From Candidatus Nanopelagicales bacterium (GTDB lineage: Bacteria; Actinomycetota; Actinomycetes; S36-B12; UBA10799): a DNA stretch of 16,091 nucleotides. Positions 15,338 to 16,091 of this stretch are shown in pieces (within the stretch, counting starts at the first letter, position 1; each line of letters opens with the position of its first letter). Location of the stretch: NCBI GenBank assembly GCA_025455985.1, contig JALOLM010000072.1, positions 1 to 16,091 of the forward strand, read 5' to 3'. The translations under genes were made by a program, and so were the position numbers. Under the pieces are notes generated by a model. The model was not told where the DNA came from. It ran no database searches and saw only the letters and a program-made list of their open reading frames with translations.

Positions 15338-15422
15338 ACTGCCGGGATTCGGCATCAGCGCGGCGGCCCACGGCGGCCTTGATGCGTCGGGTCGCCGGAC
15401 GGGCACACGCCGGGCGCGACGG

Positions 15423-15428
15423 TAGCCT
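15423..15428 (+). promoter_or_regulatory. Candidate -10 for dop (leaderless)
   Basis: TAGCCT ends 6 nt before the GTG at 15435. The -35 region is GC-rich and unremarkable. Confidence 0.4.
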
Positions 15429-15434
15429 TACCTT

Positions 15435-16091
15435 GTGACGGTCATCAGGGTTATGGGCATAGAGACCGAGTACGGGATCTCATCGCCCGGACATCCGCAC
15501 GCGAACGCCATGCTGATGTCCAGCCAGGTGGTGACGGCCTACGACCGGGCAACGCACGCGAAACGCAACAGTCGTACTCGCTGGGACTACGACGTCGAAA
15601 CGCCCCTGCGCGATGCCCGTGGGTTCGACATGAGTCGGGCGGACGCCGATCCCAGCCAGCTCACCGACGACGACGTGGGAATGGCCAACATCATCCTCAC
15701 GAACGGCGCGAGGTTCTACGTCGATCACGCCCACCCCGAGTACTCGACTCCCGAGGTGCTGACTCCCCGAGACGCGATGTTGTACGACAGAGCCGGTCAA
15801 ATGATCATGGCGCAAGCCGGCCGCCTGGCGTCGGCGGAACCTGGCGCGCAGGAGATCAGGCTGTACAAGAACAACACCGACAACAAGGGTGCGTCGTACG
15901 GCTGCCACGAGAACTACCTCATGCGCCGCACAACCCCGTTCCCGCGCATCGTCTCGACGATGATCCCGTTCTTCGTCAGCCGGCAGGTCGTCACCGGGGC
16001 CGGCCGGGTCGGGATCACGCCCGACGGCAAGATCGACGGCTTCCAGTTGACCCAGCGAGCCGACTACTTCGAAGTCGAGGTCGGCCTCGAA
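15435..16091 (+). CDS. dop: Pup deamidase/depupylase Dop, partial at window edge
   Basis: Deamidates the C-terminal Gln of Pup and also removes Pup from tagged proteins. The first 219 codons are visible; the rest lies beyond the window. Seen: RVMGIETEYGISSPG (5-19), the Dop-specific insertion of about 40 residues (from THAKRNSRTRW to TDDDVGM) absent from PafA, FYVDHAHPEYSTPE (94-107) with Asp97 as the presumed catalytic residue, and LYKNNTDNKGASYGCHENYL. The GTG at 15435 gives the usual short start; the ATG six codons later would trim the first strand. It is on the plus strand, back to back with pup across 129 nt. In M. tuberculosis and most actinobacteria I know, dop is in line with pup. Confidence 0.95.
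   Translation, partial: MTVIRVMGIETEYGISSPGHPHANAMLMSSQVVTAYDRATHAKRNSRTRWDYDVETPLRDARGFDMSRADADPSQLTDDDVGMANIILTNGARFYVDHAHPEYSTPEVLTPRDAMLYDRAGQMIMAQAGRLASAEPGAQEIRLYKNNTDNKGASYGCHENYLMRRTTPFPRIVSTMIPFFVSRQVVTGAGRVGITPDGKIDGFQLTQRADYFEVEVGLE

Noticed and set aside
15306..15371. Longer start for Pup (89 residues)
   Set aside because: The added residues have no Pup character, and the GGAGG site is placed for the ATG at 15305.
15480..15908. 142-residue open frame on the minus strand
   Set aside because: Exactly antisense to dop, which shows clear conserved motifs.
1..16091. Mobile element, prophage or defence island
   Set aside because: All recognised genes are chromosomal housekeeping or conserved actinobacterial genes; no integrase, transposase, toxin-antitoxin pair or foreign-looking base composition was seen.

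Overview
The window is a stretch of high-GC actinobacterial chromosome centred on the Pup-proteasome locus. Pup, the PrcB/PrcA 20S proteasome, PafA and Dop, together with HelY-type helicase, TatA/TatC and a stand-alone 5'-3' exonuclease next to an M24 peptidase, match the gene neighbourhood known from Mycobacterium tuberculosis (Rv2089c-Rv2112c region). The species cannot be told from this sequence. It is not a Mycobacterium-like arrangement, because dop is inverted, pafB/pafC are missing from the expected place, and ppm and lnt are separate genes.

Layout from left to right. (1) Positions 1-4867, minus strand: M24 peptidase, acyl-CoA dehydrogenase, a shortened amidohydrolase, a broken lnt, and a partial polyprenol-phosphate mannose synthase. 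The genes overlap or lie a few bases apart. (2) 4887-5798, plus strand: stand-alone 5'-3' exonuclease, whose end overlaps the end of helY by 19 bp. (3) 5780-8465, minus: HelY helicase, interrupted by one frameshift. (4) 8466-8757: non-coding, with a leaderless promoter for helY, a set of competing inverted repeats and a terminator-like hairpin. (5) 8758-12161, minus: diacylglycerol kinase, tatC, tatA, a small zinc-ribbon protein of unknown function, and two FKBP-type prolyl isomerases (one cytosolic, one lipoprotein). (6) 12206-15305, minus: pafA, prcA, prcB, pup as a compact operon. (7) 15435-16091, plus: start of dop, running off the window.

How the genes work together. Dop deamidates the C-terminal Gln of Pup, PafA ligates Pup to lysines of target proteins, and PrcA/PrcB form the 20S core that degrades them with an ATPase (Arc/Mpa) not in this window. 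TatA and TatC export folded proteins, which the lipoprotein FKBP could help fold outside the cell. Lnt and Ppm belong to lipoprotein acylation and lipid-linked mannose supply.

Two things stand out. First, three genes in the left half carry lesions: lnt has lost the segment that should hold its catalytic Glu and changes frame there, the amidohydrolase lacks its catalytic barrel, and helY has a frameshift in a linker. Whether these are real decay or assembly/sequencing faults cannot be decided here. Second, at least eight gene starts have a TANNNT hexamer exactly 6-7 nt before the start codon, which points to widespread leaderless transcription. I see no wholly new multi-gene system. The nearest candidates are the dop-inverted proteasome locus with a zinc-ribbon gene in place of pafBC, and the alternative-hairpin element between the kinase and helY.
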